Source of the DNA: CAVXFB01 sp963760935
Lineage (GTDB): Bacteria; Planctomycetota; Planctomycetia; Pirellulales; Thermoguttaceae
Length of the DNA: 64,000 nucleotides
Assembly (NCBI GenBank): GCA_963760935.1
Contig: CAVXFB010000008.1
Coordinates: 868,001-932,000 of the forward strand
Direction of reading: 5' to 3'
Shown piece after piece: positions 10,948-20,366 of the stretch. The stretch's first letter is position 1; every line of letters begins with the position of its first letter. Position numbers and translations under genes: made by a program. A model generated the notes under the pieces. The model saw nothing but the letters and a program-made list of their open reading frames with translations. It made no database searches and was not told the origin of the DNA.

Positions 10948-11679
10948 TCACGCCGCGGTCAACTCGCGGAAATGCTGATCCAGCGGCTTGCCGTCTTTGG
11001 TCAGTTCCTTGATAGGGCCGTCGAAAACTATGCGTCCCTCGTTAATAAAAAGCACGCGGCTGGCCATCGCTTCGACTTCTTGGAGAATATGGGTGGAGAG
11101 CAAGACAGTCTTGCTCTCGCCCAGTTTGCGGATGGTCTCGCGGACATCGTGAATTTGGTTGGGATCGAGGCCGGCGGTCGGCTCGTCGAGAATCAACACA
11201 TCGGGCTCGTGCAGGAGCACTTGGGCCATGCCTACCCGTTGGCGATAGCCGCGCGAGAGCTTTCCGATGGGCTTGCCGACCACGCTTTGCAGCGCACAGA
11301 GTTCGATGACGGCGGCGATCCGCTCGCGCTTGCGAGCGCCAGTCAGGCCACGGGCGTCGGCGAAGAATCCCAATAGCCCGCGAGGTGTCATGTCGGCATA
11401 GAGCGGGCCGTTTTCGGGCAGGTAGCCCAGCCGGGCGGAGCCGGCCAGGCGGTCGACCGACATGTCGTGTCCGGCGATCCGCGCCGTGCCGGCCGAGGGC
11501 GCGAGGTAGCCGGTGAGCAGCTTCATAGTGGTGCTTTTTCCGGCCCCGTTGGGACCGAGGAACGCCACTACTTCGCCCTGGTGAACCTCGAAGGTGACGT
11601 TATCGATGGCGGCAAAGTTGCCATAGAATTTCGAGAGCCCCGCGGCTTCGATCATGGCGGGACGTGACGGCTGGTTCAT
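10948..11679 (-). CDS. ABC transporter ATP-binding protein (GldA/CcmA-like)
   Basis: Cytoplasmic ATPase that should power the permease fusion encoded just downstream. The 243-residue protein has Walker A GPNGAGKS near residue 42, the signature LSRGYRQRV, Walker B VLILDEPTAGLDP and an H-loop in LLSTHILQE. ATG at 11679 is chosen because GGAGCG lies nine bases upstream; a later ATG (MIEAAGLSK) would trim the protein by eight residues. It is the first gene of the operon ATPase, permease-auxiliary fusion, DUF4340. The pairing with ABC-2 and GldG-like domains makes a gliding-type or polymer/lipid exporter more likely than a nutrient importer, which is inference from context. Confidence 0.92.
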   Translation of the reverse strand: MNQPSRPAMIEAAGLSKFYGNFAAIDNVTFEVHQGEVVAFLGPNGAGKSTTMKLLTGYLAPSAGTARIAGHDMSVDRLAGSARLGYLPENGPLYADMTPRGLLGFFADARGLTGARKRERIAAVIELCALQSVVGKPIGKLSRGYRQRVGMAQVLLHEPDVLILDEPTAGLDPNQIHDVRETIRKLGESKTVLLSTHILQEVEAMASRVLFINEGRIVFDGPIKELTKDGKPLDQHFRELTAA

Positions 11680-12120
11680 CGAAGATCGCTCCTAGTGCGA
11701 CGCACGTGGGCTTAGGGATTGGCTGGGAGCCGCACCCGTGCGGGATCAAGGCGTGTGGGAAACAAGTGGGAAGTTATAGATTATTACGGTTGCTAAGCCA
11801 ATGCCAGGGCCAACTGCGAGGCCGACGCTGTGGAAAACCGGGGCAGTGGAAAGGATGAATATAATTCACATAATTTCTGGGAGATTTTTCTTACAGAGCT
11901 GGCCTACTGGACGGCCATCAAGTGCGAACTTTGTGGACTTAGTCGGGTGCGCGCGCTACTACCGTGTTTTGTTGCCGCAACGGTCGGTTGTCTTGCACCC
12001 TCTTGTGTCGATTTTGATGGGAATCTAACTTTGGGCAGCCATGCGCTGCGTTGCGGAAGGGGATGGGTCCATGTTTTCGGCCTATCGCGTGTTCGCCAGA
12101 CAGCAGTTTCGAGGCGAAGA
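11680..12120. other. intergenic region between divergent ABC operon and MFS gene
   Basis: No convincing gene. A long open frame continues upstream of the MFS start, but the added residues (11830-12120) have no family-like features. A TATAAT-like hexamer at about 11855-11860 and a small CCGCA...TGCGG hairpin near 11732 are the only local signals noticed. Confidence 0.5.
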
Positions 12121-13450
12121 ATGGACCGCTGCCCAACCGGGACCAGTATACCCGTGTTCGAGCGCCACCGAGCGCGACGGCTGGCGGTGTGGAACGCGGC
12201 GATGTGGGCGATCGGCAATGGGCTGGCCAGCACGACGCTGGTGATCTATCTGGCCAAAGAGTTGCACGCCGAACGGCTCGGTCTGGGTATTGGTCTATTG
12301 GTGGCCGCACCACAATTGGCCGGCCTGCTGCGGCTTGGCGCCCCGGCGCTCATCGACCGGGTCGGCGACCGGAAAGGCTTCTGCCTTGCGATGTTTCTGC
12401 TCGGCGCGTTGGTATTGGTGGCGCTTCCGTGCGTCTCGGCCCCTGGTGTGTTGCCGTCGGCCGGTTGGTCGCTGGGGGCGCTGATCTTGTTATGGTGCTT
12501 GTACCATTTGCTTCAGTATCTGGCGATGGTTGCCCTGTGGTCGTGGCTGGCGGACGTGGCCGCAGTGCGCATTCGGGGGCGCTTCTTCGGGCGGCGCGAG
12601 CGATGGTTGGTGGCGGGGCAGGCCGTGGCGGCGGTGGCCGCCGGGGCTTTTGTGTGGGGCGTGTTGGAGGCGTATCCTCGGCTGCCGCCGTGGATGCCCT
12701 ACGCGATGATGGCCGGCCTGGGGGCCGTGTTGATGATCGCGGCGCTGGTGCCGCTCGGGCAGATGCCGGCGGCCGAGGTCCGTGTTGGTCGGCCGGCGCT
12801 CGCCATGCGAGCCGGTTCCAACCCACGCCGCCCGGGAGCAATCGTCGAACTGCTGCGACCCTTTGGCGACATGCGTTTCTTGCCTTTATTAGCGTTTGGC
12901 TGTTGGTTCTCGTTTTTCAATGGTGTGACGCAGTCGGCGCAGAACTACTACCCGATGCAGGTGCTTGGAATCCCGCTTTTCCTTTCGCTTGCGGTGCAGA
13001 CGGGCATGCGGCTGGGGCAATGGGGCGTTAGCCCGGGGCTGGGAGCCGTGGCCGATCGCCTGGGCAACCGGCCGGTGATGATCGTGAGCCAGTTGGCGGT
13101 GGCGGCCGGGCTGCTCATGTTTGCGGTCGCCACGCCCGAGCAGCCCGGCTGGTTCATCGGCGCGTGGGTTTTGTGGATCGCCTACGCGGGAATGAACGTT
13201 TGCCTGCCGAACTTGCTATTGAGGCTCTCGCCCGAGCGTTCCAACGCGTCGTACATTGCGGCCTTCTACGCCGTGACGGGCGTGTGCTATGCCTTCAGCA
13301 CGGTCGTCGGCGGCGCTGGTCGATCACTTTGGGCGGTCGGCGCTCTCGGTCGGCGGCTCTGCGATGGCCTTTTTTCCAAGCCTTTTCGTCTTTGGCTGGG
13401 CAGCGCGGAGTCTTGGCGTGCTGCTGTTGTTGCCGATTAGAGAGACGTAG
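12121..13450 (+). CDS. major facilitator superfamily transporter (single frameshift)
   Basis: Inner-membrane transporter with about 12 hydrophobic segments, starting NAAMWAIGNGLASTTLVIYL. The loop between the second and third segments carries the MFS-like motif DRVGDRKGF, and a second copy (ADRLGNRPVMI) occurs in the C-terminal half. ATG at 12121 is preferred over an upstream extension because the hydrophobic domain begins 25 residues later. One extra base near 13312 shifts the frame; after correction the last helix reads RSLGVLLLLPIRET and ends at TAG 13448-13450. Repaired length is about 442 residues. The substrate cannot be inferred. That stop codon lies inside the palindrome at 13447-13500. 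Confidence 0.85.
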
Positions 13451-13500
13451 GGTCCGCCGTGCGGACCGAAGCCCGTTAAGGTCCGCACGACGGACCCTAC
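13447..13500. repeat. REP-type inverted repeat overlapping the MFS stop codon
   Basis: Two 21-base arms (13447-13467 and 13480-13500, core GGGTCCGCCGTGCGGACC against GGTCCGCACGACGGACCC) match at 20 of 21 positions around a 12-base loop, and each arm is itself partly palindromic. The MFS stop TAG is bases 2-4 of the left arm. Confidence 0.85.
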
Positions 13501-13521
13501 GGCTCGAATCTCTGATCCCCA

Positions 13522-13551
13522 ATCCGTTTCGTTCGCATCCGTTTCGTTCGC
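13522..13551. repeat. 15-base tandem duplication
   Basis: ATCCGTTTCGTTCGC occurs twice head to tail, exactly. It lies between the palindrome after the MFS gene and the proposed promoter of the kamA operon. No function is evident. Confidence 0.8.
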
Positions 13552-13564
13552 AACCACTTTCCTC

Positions 13565-13592
13565 TTGACTTTTTTGCTAAGGAATGTATGAA
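13565..13592 (+). promoter_or_regulatory. candidate sigma-70-type promoter for the kamA operon
   Basis: TTGACT (13565-13570) and TATGAA (13587-13592) are 16 bases apart, close to the consensus spacing. This lies 110-260 bases upstream of the possible kamA start codons and nothing else similar is evident in the gap. Confidence 0.45.
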
Positions 13593-13704
13593 TTGTTCTC
13601 AAGATATGGACAGTATTGCCGAATGGTAATAGGAAAGAGGATGGCTGCTGCGGGCTGACAAAGGATTTCGCTCGCCCAAGGCGGTACGTGAGGGGCCGAT
13701 ACGG

Positions 13705-15054
13705 ATGTCGCGACCCCCGTTCTCCACGGACACCAGGAGATGTTTCTCGATGGCCGGCATTGACGCTGAGGCGTGTTCGTACTCGCGGGTCGACGACGAA
13801 GAGCCCCCGAGTACGACGGTCCAATTCCTAGCTCCTCGCGCCGTAGCGCGAATGTCCCGGCCACGACGGTCGGGCGTCTCCGCAGGACGCGATATCTTCT
13901 CACCCGGCGCCGCTCTGGGCCGGATACCCCGCAGCACCTTCCAAACCAGGGCATTTCGCCGGGCGTTCTACCCCAGTGCCACCGATCGCGAGTGGAACGA
14001 TTGGCATTGGCAGGCCCGAAACCGCCTGCGAACGCTGGTTCAACTGGAACAGGTGCTCGAGTTGTCCGACGACGAGCGGGCCGCGCTATCGCATGGCGAC
14101 AGCATGCTGCCGGTGAGCATTACACCGTACTATATGAGCCTGATTTCGCGCGACGACCGTAACCAGCCGCTGCGAAAGACGGTGGTTCCGAGCACGGCCG
14201 AACTGCATCGCGGCTTGGGCGAGGCGGACGATCCGCTGGGCGAAGACGGCGACAGCCCGCTGCCCGGCTTGGTGCATCGCTATCCGGATCGGGCCTTGCT
14301 GTTGGTGACCGATTTCTGTTCGAGCTACTGCCGCTACTGCACGCGTTCGCGGGTGGTGGGGCACGGAGGCATCGCCCCAAGCGAGGCCCGGCTGGAACAG
14401 GCATTCGACTACATCCGCCGCACGCCCACGATTCGCGACGTGCTCATTTCCGGCGGCGACCCGCTGGCGCTGAGCGACGACCGGCTGGATTGGATTCTGG
14501 GCCAGTTGCGGCAGATACCGCACGTCGAGTTCTTGCGGATCGGCACCAAGATGCCGGCCGTGTTGCCGCAGCGAATTACGCCCGAGCTATGCCGCATGTT
14601 GCGGCGGCACCATCCGCTGTGGATGAGCCTGCACTTCCTGCATCCGGACGAGTGTACACCCGAATCGTACTTGGCCTGCACGCGGCTGGCCGACGCCGGC
14701 GTGCCTTTGGGCTCGCAGACCGTGCTTCTGGCGGGCGTCAACGACAACGTGGAAACGATGAAGAACCTGGTCCATCGGCTGTTGATGATGCGGGTGCGGC
14801 CCTATTACCTGTACCAGTGCGATCCGATCAGCGGATCGGCCCACTTGCGTACGCCGATTTCCAAGGGGCTTGAGATCATCGAAGGGCTCCGCGGCCACAC
14901 GACCGGCTATGCGGTGCCCAACTATGTGATCGATGCGCCCGGCGGAGGCGGCAAGATTCCCCTGCAGCCGAACTATGTCGTCGGTCGCGACGGGGATGAC
15001 CTGTTGCTGCGGAATTACCGTGGCGACGTGTATCGGTATCCGGACGTGGTGTGA
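13705..15054 (+). CDS. kamA: KamA-type radical SAM aminomutase (lysine 2,3-aminomutase family)
   Basis: Radical SAM/PLP enzyme family that moves an amino group from the alpha to the beta carbon, classically turning L-lysine into beta-lysine. The iron-sulfur motif CxxxCxxC is seen as CSSYCRYC at about residues 205-212. SGGDPL, LRIGTKMPAVLP, QTVLLAGVND and RPYYLYQCD are family blocks. The start is uncertain: the recognisable domain begins at TFQTRAFRRAFYP near residue 78, and later in-frame ATG codons (13750, 13852) would also work; the N-terminal 50-70 residues of the longest reading look unlike a protein family. It is the first of four genes (with two ATP-grasp ligases and a GNAT), which suggests its beta-amino acid is a building block. 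The substrate is not shown by sequence alone. Confidence 0.88.
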   Translation: MSRPPFSTDTRRCFSMAGIDAEACSYSRVDDEEPPSTTVQFLAPRAVARMSRPRRSGVSAGRDIFSPGAALGRIPRSTFQTRAFRRAFYPSATDREWNDWHWQARNRLRTLVQLEQVLELSDDERAALSHGDSMLPVSITPYYMSLISRDDRNQPLRKTVVPSTAELHRGLGEADDPLGEDGDSPLPGLVHRYPDRALLLVTDFCSSYCRYCTRSRVVGHGGIAPSEARLEQAFDYIRRTPTIRDVLISGGDPLALSDDRLDWILGQLRQIPHVEFLRIGTKMPAVLPQRITPELCRMLRRHHPLWMSLHFLHPDECTPESYLACTRLADAGVPLGSQTVLLAGVNDNVETMKNLVHRLLMMRVRPYYLYQCDPISGSAHLRTPISKGLEIIEGLRGHTTGYAVPNYVIDAPGGGGKIPLQPNYVVGRDGDDLLLRNYRGDVYRYPDVV

Positions 15055-15107
15055 TTGGGGGCCGCTACGTGTAGAAGGTCCCATCATTTAGCATTACAAC
15101 AACCCCC

Positions 15108-15135
15108 AAGCCCATGGGTTGCAACCCGTGGGCTT
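15108..15135. repeat. palindromic repeat AAGCCC...GGGCTT upstream of ATP-grasp gene 1
   Basis: Arms AAGCCCATGGGTT and AACCCGTGGGCTT match at 12 of 13 positions with a 2-base loop, followed by TTTT. It sits between kamA and the first ATP-grasp gene, 21 bases before the start codon. It could attenuate transcription within the operon, but it resembles the dispersed palindromes of this genome. Confidence 0.7.
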
Positions 15136-15156
15136 TTCAGTATTCTGGTTGCCACT

Positions 15157-16182
15157 ATGAAAATTGGCCTGACATACGACTTGCGTAGCGACTACCTGGC
15201 CGAGGGTTACTCCGAGGAAGAAACGGCCGAGTTCGATCAGCCGGCGACGGTCGAAGGCATCGAGGCCGCCCTGCTGGAAATCGGCTACCACACCGATCGC
15301 ATCGGCAACGCCAGGCGGCTGGTCGAACGGCTGGCCGACGGTGACCGCTGGGACTTGGTGTTTAACATTGCCGAAGGGCTGCACGGCGTGGCCCGCGAGG
15401 CCCAGGTGCCGGCGATCCTCGACGTGTACGACATTCCCTACACGTTTTCCGATCCGCTGGTGCTGTCGTTGGCCCTGCATAAGAATCTGACCAAGACGAT
15501 CGTGCGGCAGGAGGGCATCGCCACGCCGGATTTCGCGCTGGTTGCCAAGCCAGCCGACGTCGACGGCGTAGATTTGCCGTTTCCATTGTTCGCCAAGCCC
15601 GTGGCTGAGGGGACGAGCAAGGGAATCAACGGGGCGTCGAAGATCGTCGACCGCGCGGCGCTTCACCAAGTATGCGTCGATCTGCTGGAGCAGTTTCGGC
15701 AGCCGGTCCTAGTCGAGACGTTTCTATCCGGCCGCGAATTTACCGTCGGTTTGACGGGCACCGGCACGGAATCGAAGGTCCTGGCCACCATGGAAATCCA
15801 TCTGCTGCCGGGGGCCGAGGCCGAGGTCTATTCCTACGTGAACAAAGAGCAGTGGGAGGAACTGGTCCGCTACGATTTGGCGCGGCCGGATAAGGACCCT
15901 GTTGTGGCGGCGGTGGAAGAGATGGCGCTTCGAGCGTGGCGCGCGCTGGGATGCCGCGACGGCGGACGAGTCGATATCCGCTGCGACGCCAATGGGCACC
16001 CCAATTTCATCGAGGTCAATCCGCTGCCGGGACTGCATCCGCAGCACTCCGATCTGCCGATGCTCTGCGGTTTCGCGGGCGTGTCGTACGTCGACCTGAT
16101 CGAACGGATCGTCACTTCGGCGCGGCGGCGGATTGTGACACGACGTTCGGCGGCGGTCACTGCGGTAGGCGCGTCATGCTGA
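15157..16182 (+). CDS. ATP-grasp ligase 1 of the kamA operon (Ddl-like)
   Basis: ATP-grasp fold enzyme of the D-Ala-D-Ala-ligase-like type, expected to join a carboxylate to an amine with ATP. The 341-residue protein starts MKIGLTYDLRSDYLAEGY; the longer open frame upstream would run through the hairpin at 15108-15135 and is rejected. The N-terminal domain has NIAEGLHGVAREAQVPAILD; the ATP-binding and metal site lies in PLFAKPVAEGTSKGI and RVDIRCDANGHPNFIEVNPLPGL. The likeness to Ddl is general, and position beside kamA and a second ligase argues against a cell-wall role. The last residues and TGA (16180-16182) fall inside a REP copy, so the natural C-terminus may have been altered. Confidence 0.8.
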   Translation: MKIGLTYDLRSDYLAEGYSEEETAEFDQPATVEGIEAALLEIGYHTDRIGNARRLVERLADGDRWDLVFNIAEGLHGVAREAQVPAILDVYDIPYTFSDPLVLSLALHKNLTKTIVRQEGIATPDFALVAKPADVDGVDLPFPLFAKPVAEGTSKGINGASKIVDRAALHQVCVDLLEQFRQPVLVETFLSGREFTVGLTGTGTESKVLATMEIHLLPGAEAEVYSYVNKEQWEELVRYDLARPDKDPVVAAVEEMALRAWRALGCRDGGRVDIRCDANGHPNFIEVNPLPGLHPQHSDLPMLCGFAGVSYVDLIERIVTSARRRIVTRRSAAVTAVGASC

Positions 16183-16260
16183 TCGCAGCGAAGCAATTCG
16201 GTGGATTTAGGGACGAGATCCTTCGCTGCGCTCAGGATGACGTCGGCGCTCAGGATGACA
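16174..16260. repeat. REP copy between the two ATP-grasp genes
   Basis: A degenerate copy of the element whose arms read GTCATNCTGAGCGCAGCGAAG and GAGATCCTTCGCTGCGCTCA, with a second GCGCTCAGGATGAC after the right arm. It contains the stop codon of the upstream ATP-grasp gene. Related, better preserved copies are at 16729-16794 and 20089-20172. Confidence 0.8.
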
Positions 16261-16296
16261 TTCGCTGCGACTAATGACACAGACGTGCCCTGAACT

Positions 16297-17397
16297 ATGC
16301 GTGTTGCCGTTCTCCACAACGCCGTGCCCGACGATGCTCCGTTGGAAGATCGCGACACGTTGGTGCAGGTCGAGACGGTTGTGGCTGTCCTAAGTCGGCT
16401 GCGGCACGAGGCGATTGCGCTGGCCTGTACGCTCGATCTGGCTGCGCTTCATGAGCGATTGCGGCGCGACCGGCCGGACGTGGTCTTCAATCTGGTGGAG
16501 TCGCTGGCCGAAGCGGACTCGCTGGCCTACCTTCCCTTGGCCGTTCTCGATGCGCTGAGCATTCCGTATACCGGCAGTCGGACGGAAGCCATGTTTTTGA
16601 CAGCACACAAGGTGCTGGCCAAGCAGCGGCTACTGGCGGCGGGGCTGCCAACGCCGGCTTGGATCGAGGGGGGAATTGTCCACGAAGGGCACGAAGCACA
16701 CGAAGAGAAGGGAGAGAAGTCGACCATTGTCATGCTGAGCGCAGCGAAGCATCTCAGTGGCGCAAACGAGATCCTTCGCCGCGCTCAGGATGACAACGAA
16801 TCAAGCGTATCTTCGTGCCCTTCGTGTGCGTCGTGGATCATTAAAGGCGTCTGGGATCAGGCTTCGCGCGGCATGGATGACGAAGCGGTTCTCCGAGACG
16901 TTGCCGCGGCCGACGTTCGTAGGCGGTTGGGCGAGTGGAAGGCGCGAACGGGGCGGCCGTGCTTCGCCGAGCAGTTTATCGAAGGGCGCGAGTTCAACGT
17001 TGCAGTGCTGGCTGGGTCCAGCGGGCCCGACGTGCTCCCGCCGGCCGAAATCGATTTTTCTGCCTTCCCGCCGGAGAAGCCGCACATCGTCGGGCATCGG
17101 GCGAAATGGCAGGTGGACTCGTTCGAGTATCACAATACGCCGCGCCACTTCGAGTTTGACGCGGCCGACGCGCCGTTGCTCGCTCAGTTGCAGACGCTTG
17201 CCGCCGCGTGCTGGAACCTGTTTGCGCTTCGCGGCTGGGTGCGGGTCGATTTTCGCGTCGATCGGGCTGGGCAGCCGTGGATTTTGGAAATCAACACGAA
17301 TCCCTGTCTCTCGCCCGACGCCGGATTCGCTGCGGCGCTCGATAATGCCGCAATCCCGTTTGACGAGGCGGTTCAGCGTATATTGGAGGATTCGTGA
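16297..17397 (+). CDS. ATP-grasp ligase 2 of the kamA operon, carrying a translated repeat
   Basis: Second Ddl-like ATP-grasp protein, 366 residues, beginning MRVAVLHNAVPDDAPLEDRD. Family-like blocks are RPDVVFNLVESLAEADSLAYL, HKVLAKQRLLAAGLPTPAW, CFAEQFIEGREFNVAVL and WVRVDFRVDRAGQPWILEINTNPC, the last forming the ATP/Mg site. Between PTPAWIEG (about residue 126) and WIIKGVWDQASRG (about 183) lie some 54 residues that are not protein-like; they are translated from a nested palindromic repeat at 16678-16837 that keeps the frame. Without it the protein would be close to the size of ligase 1. It overlaps the GNAT gene by four bases. Whether the inserted enzyme is active is unknown. Confidence 0.82.
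   Translation: MRVAVLHNAVPDDAPLEDRDTLVQVETVVAVLSRLRHEAIALACTLDLAALHERLRRDRPDVVFNLVESLAEADSLAYLPLAVLDALSIPYTGSRTEAMFLTAHKVLAKQRLLAAGLPTPAWIEGGIVHEGHEAHEEKGEKSTIVMLSAAKHLSGANEILRRAQDDNESSVSSCPSCASWIIKGVWDQASRGMDDEAVLRDVAAADVRRRLGEWKARTGRPCFAEQFIEGREFNVAVLAGSSGPDVLPPAEIDFSAFPPEKPHIVGHRAKWQVDSFEYHNTPRHFEFDAADAPLLAQLQTLAAACWNLFALRGWVRVDFRVDRAGQPWILEINTNPCLSPDAGFAAALDNAAIPFDEAVQRILEDS
16678..16837. repeat. nested REP elements inside the coding region of ATP-grasp ligase 2
   Basis: An outer pair (16678-16706 with CCACGAAGGGCACGAAG, and 16811-16837 with CTTCGTGCCCTTCGTG plus CGTGGA) encloses an inner pair (16729-16755 GTCATGCTGAGCGCAG... and 16768-16794 ...GCGCTCAGGATGAC). The inner pair is the same element as at 20089-20172. 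The whole block is read through in frame by the ATP-grasp gene. Confidence 0.9.
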
Positions 17398-17885
17398 GCG
17401 ATCAACCCATTGAGCTTCGATGCGATGTCCGCGCCGACGACCGGGAGGCAGTGCGGTGGCTGGTCGAGTCGACCGGTGTGTTTTCGCCGGTGGAAATCGA
17501 CGTGGCCGTGGAATTGATCGACGATCGAATCCAACGCGGCCAGGCGAGCGATTATCACTTCGTCTTTGCGGACATAGACGGCCGGACGGTCGGCTACACC
17601 TGTTACGGACCGATCGCACTGACGGCGGCGAGCTTCGATCTCTACTGGATCGCGGTGGACAAGACGTTGCAGGGGCGGAAGATCGGCCGGCTTCTGCTGG
17701 ACCGCACCGAGCAATTGATCCGTGCGGCCGGTGGCCGACAAGTCTACATCGAGACCTCGAATCGCGGGCAATACGCGCCGACGCGCGGCTTCTACCTGCG
17801 CTGCGGATACGCGCAGGCCGCGCTGCTAAAGGATTTTTACGCCGACGGCGACGACAAGGTAATCTATGAGCGGCGGCTGGGGTAG
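17394..17885 (+). CDS. GNAT-family N-acetyltransferase of the kamA operon
   Basis: Acetyl-CoA-dependent acyltransferase, 163 residues. The acetyl-CoA-binding segment LQGRKIGRLLLDRTEQLIRAAGG matches the GNAT Q/RxxGxG/A pattern, preceded by the beta-strand ASFDLYWIAVDKTL and followed by PTRGFYLRCGYAQAA. Start GTG/ATG at 17394 overlaps the end of ATP-grasp ligase 2 by four bases, so the two are probably translated together. In the known beta-lysine pathway (AblA/AblB) an acetyltransferase caps the product of KamA; this protein is shorter than AblB and I cannot say it is an orthologue. Its stop codon TAG at 17883-17885 begins the repeat at 17882. Confidence 0.85.
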   Translation: MSDQPIELRCDVRADDREAVRWLVESTGVFSPVEIDVAVELIDDRIQRGQASDYHFVFADIDGRTVGYTCYGPIALTAASFDLYWIAVDKTLQGRKIGRLLLDRTEQLIRAAGGRQVYIETSNRGQYAPTRGFYLRCGYAQAALLKDFYADGDDKVIYERRLG

Positions 17886-17962
17886 GGTGTGTGAAACGCA
17901 CCGCAAAACACCGTGCATTGGTGCGTTTCACGCACCCTACTCTCGACTCTCAACTCTGGACC
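17882..17962. repeat. REP-type inverted repeat plus CTCTCGACTC repeat after the GNAT gene
   Basis: Arms at 17882-17902 and 17920-17940 (core GGGTGTGTGAAACGCACC against GGTGCGTTTCACGCACCC) match at 20 of 21 positions. Immediately after comes CTCTCGACTCTCAACTCT (17940-17957), a single copy of the sequence that forms the long inverted repeat at 44028-44507. The GNAT stop codon is the first complete triplet of the left arm. Confidence 0.85.
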
Positions 17963-17966
17963 GTTA

Positions 17967-18623
17967 TCACGGCAGTTCTTTGATGCGAACATTGCGGAAG
18001 GCGACGGGGTCGCCGTGGCCCAGCCAACCGATGTGACCTTTGGCATTGTGTAGGCCGGGGTGCGAATTGCCGTCAGGCGTTTTGCCGATCTTGCCGATGT
18101 CGGTGTCGTTAATGACCGTGCCGTTGAGTGTAACCTTGATGTGGCTGCCGTCGGCGACAATTTCTTCCTCGTTCCACTGGCCAGCCGGCTTCAGGAAACC
18201 CCGCTTTGCGGGCACGACGCCGTAGATCGAACCGTGGCATTGATAGGGCTCGATCCGTTTGTATTTCTTGTGACCGTCGTCGAGGATCTGAATCTCCATG
18301 CCGACGTAGGCCGGGTCGCCTTTGATGGGCGTTCGGATGCCGACGCCGTTGTTGCCGCCCGGAGGCAGCTTGAACTCGAAGCGGAGGACGAAATTGGCGT
18401 ACTCCTTCTTTGTGAAGATATTTCCGCCGTGGCAGACCATGGCGCCATCTTCGATCGGATAACCCTTCACGTCTCCGATCCAGCCGTTATGGGTCTTGCC
18501 GTCGAACAGACTGACAAAGCCCTGCGCTGTCTCGTCGGACGTTACGCATGTGCCTTTTGTATCCTGAGCCGGCATAGAGCCAGCGCAGAGCAACAGCAAG
18601 GCCGCAACACAAGTGCAACGCAT
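17967..18623 (-). CDS. secreted DUF1080 (3-keto-disaccharide hydrolase-type) protein
   Basis: Exported concanavalin-like jelly-roll protein of the DUF1080 family, members of which act on or bind carbohydrate in the periplasm or outside the cell. ATG at 18623 gives a signal peptide (MRCTCVAALLLLCAGSMPAQ); the longer reading starts within the intergenic region. Family blocks are FVSLFDGKTHNGWIG, FVLRFEFKLPPGGNNGVGIRTP, and the terminal HIGWLGHGDPVAFRNVRIKEL, which is characteristic. About 218 residues. It stands apart from thiC by 60 bases on the same strand and may be in that transcript, but nothing links the functions. The family is greatly expanded in planctomycetes. Confidence 0.88.
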   Translation of the reverse strand: MRCTCVAALLLLCAGSMPAQDTKGTCVTSDETAQGFVSLFDGKTHNGWIGDVKGYPIEDGAMVCHGGNIFTKKEYANFVLRFEFKLPPGGNNGVGIRTPIKGDPAYVGMEIQILDDGHKKYKRIEPYQCHGSIYGVVPAKRGFLKPAGQWNEEEIVADGSHIKVTLNGTVINDTDIGKIGKTPDGNSHPGLHNAKGHIGWLGHGDPVAFRNVRIKELP

Positions 18624-18682
18624 GGGAATTACTCCTGAAGTAGGTGGGATGAATGGTGGGATTGCTATCGTGTCGACGAACG

Positions 18683-19984
<1,302 letters not shown>

Positions 19985-20062
19985 GGAAGGCTCCGGGGCT
20001 ACGATCGTCCAGTATAGGGACCGTCGGGAGGTGGGTCAAACGCCGAAGAGCGGCCGTCGACT

Positions 20063-20205
20063 GGAGAATTGCAGAGTTCCTGCGAACGGTCATTCTGAGC
20101 GCAGCGAAGAATCTCCGCGGCATGCGCAACTGCCCACGTACCAACGAGATCCTTCGCTGCGCTCAGGATGACTCCCTTTCATCAAATAAGACTCTGCAAT
20201 TCTCC
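20063..20205. repeat. two palindromic elements nested one in the other
   Basis: Outer arms GGAGAATTGCAGAGT (20063-20077) and ACTCTGCAATTCTCC (20191-20205) are exact complements of 15 bases. Inside lies the GTCATTCTGAGCGCAG... / ...GCGCTCAGGATGAC element (20089-20115 and 20146-20172), a close copy of the inner part of the repeat at 16678-16837. The region lies between thiC and the divergent gene at 20367. Confidence 0.9.
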
Positions 20206-20366
20206 GGGGCTCGTTGCTGGACGAATATTACCCAGATTGCCTCGGCCACAAGTCTTTCCTAACGCTCAAGATTGATGTAATCCGAACCGATATGTTGTCT
20301 GTCGCGACTGGCCCGGACGCTCCTGCGCGCTCGGTGCAAAGTCGCTTGTTGGAGAGGCAGATAAAC

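Noticed and set aside
15157..17397. The two ATP-grasp genes as peptidoglycan D-Ala-D-Ala ligases
   Set aside because: They are paired, lie in an operon with KamA and a GNAT, and are not near cell-wall genes; a wall role is not supported by context.
19985..20290. TPP riboswitch upstream of thiC
   Set aside because: No CTGAGA or ACCTGATCTGG-type core was found; the region is occupied by palindromic repeats.
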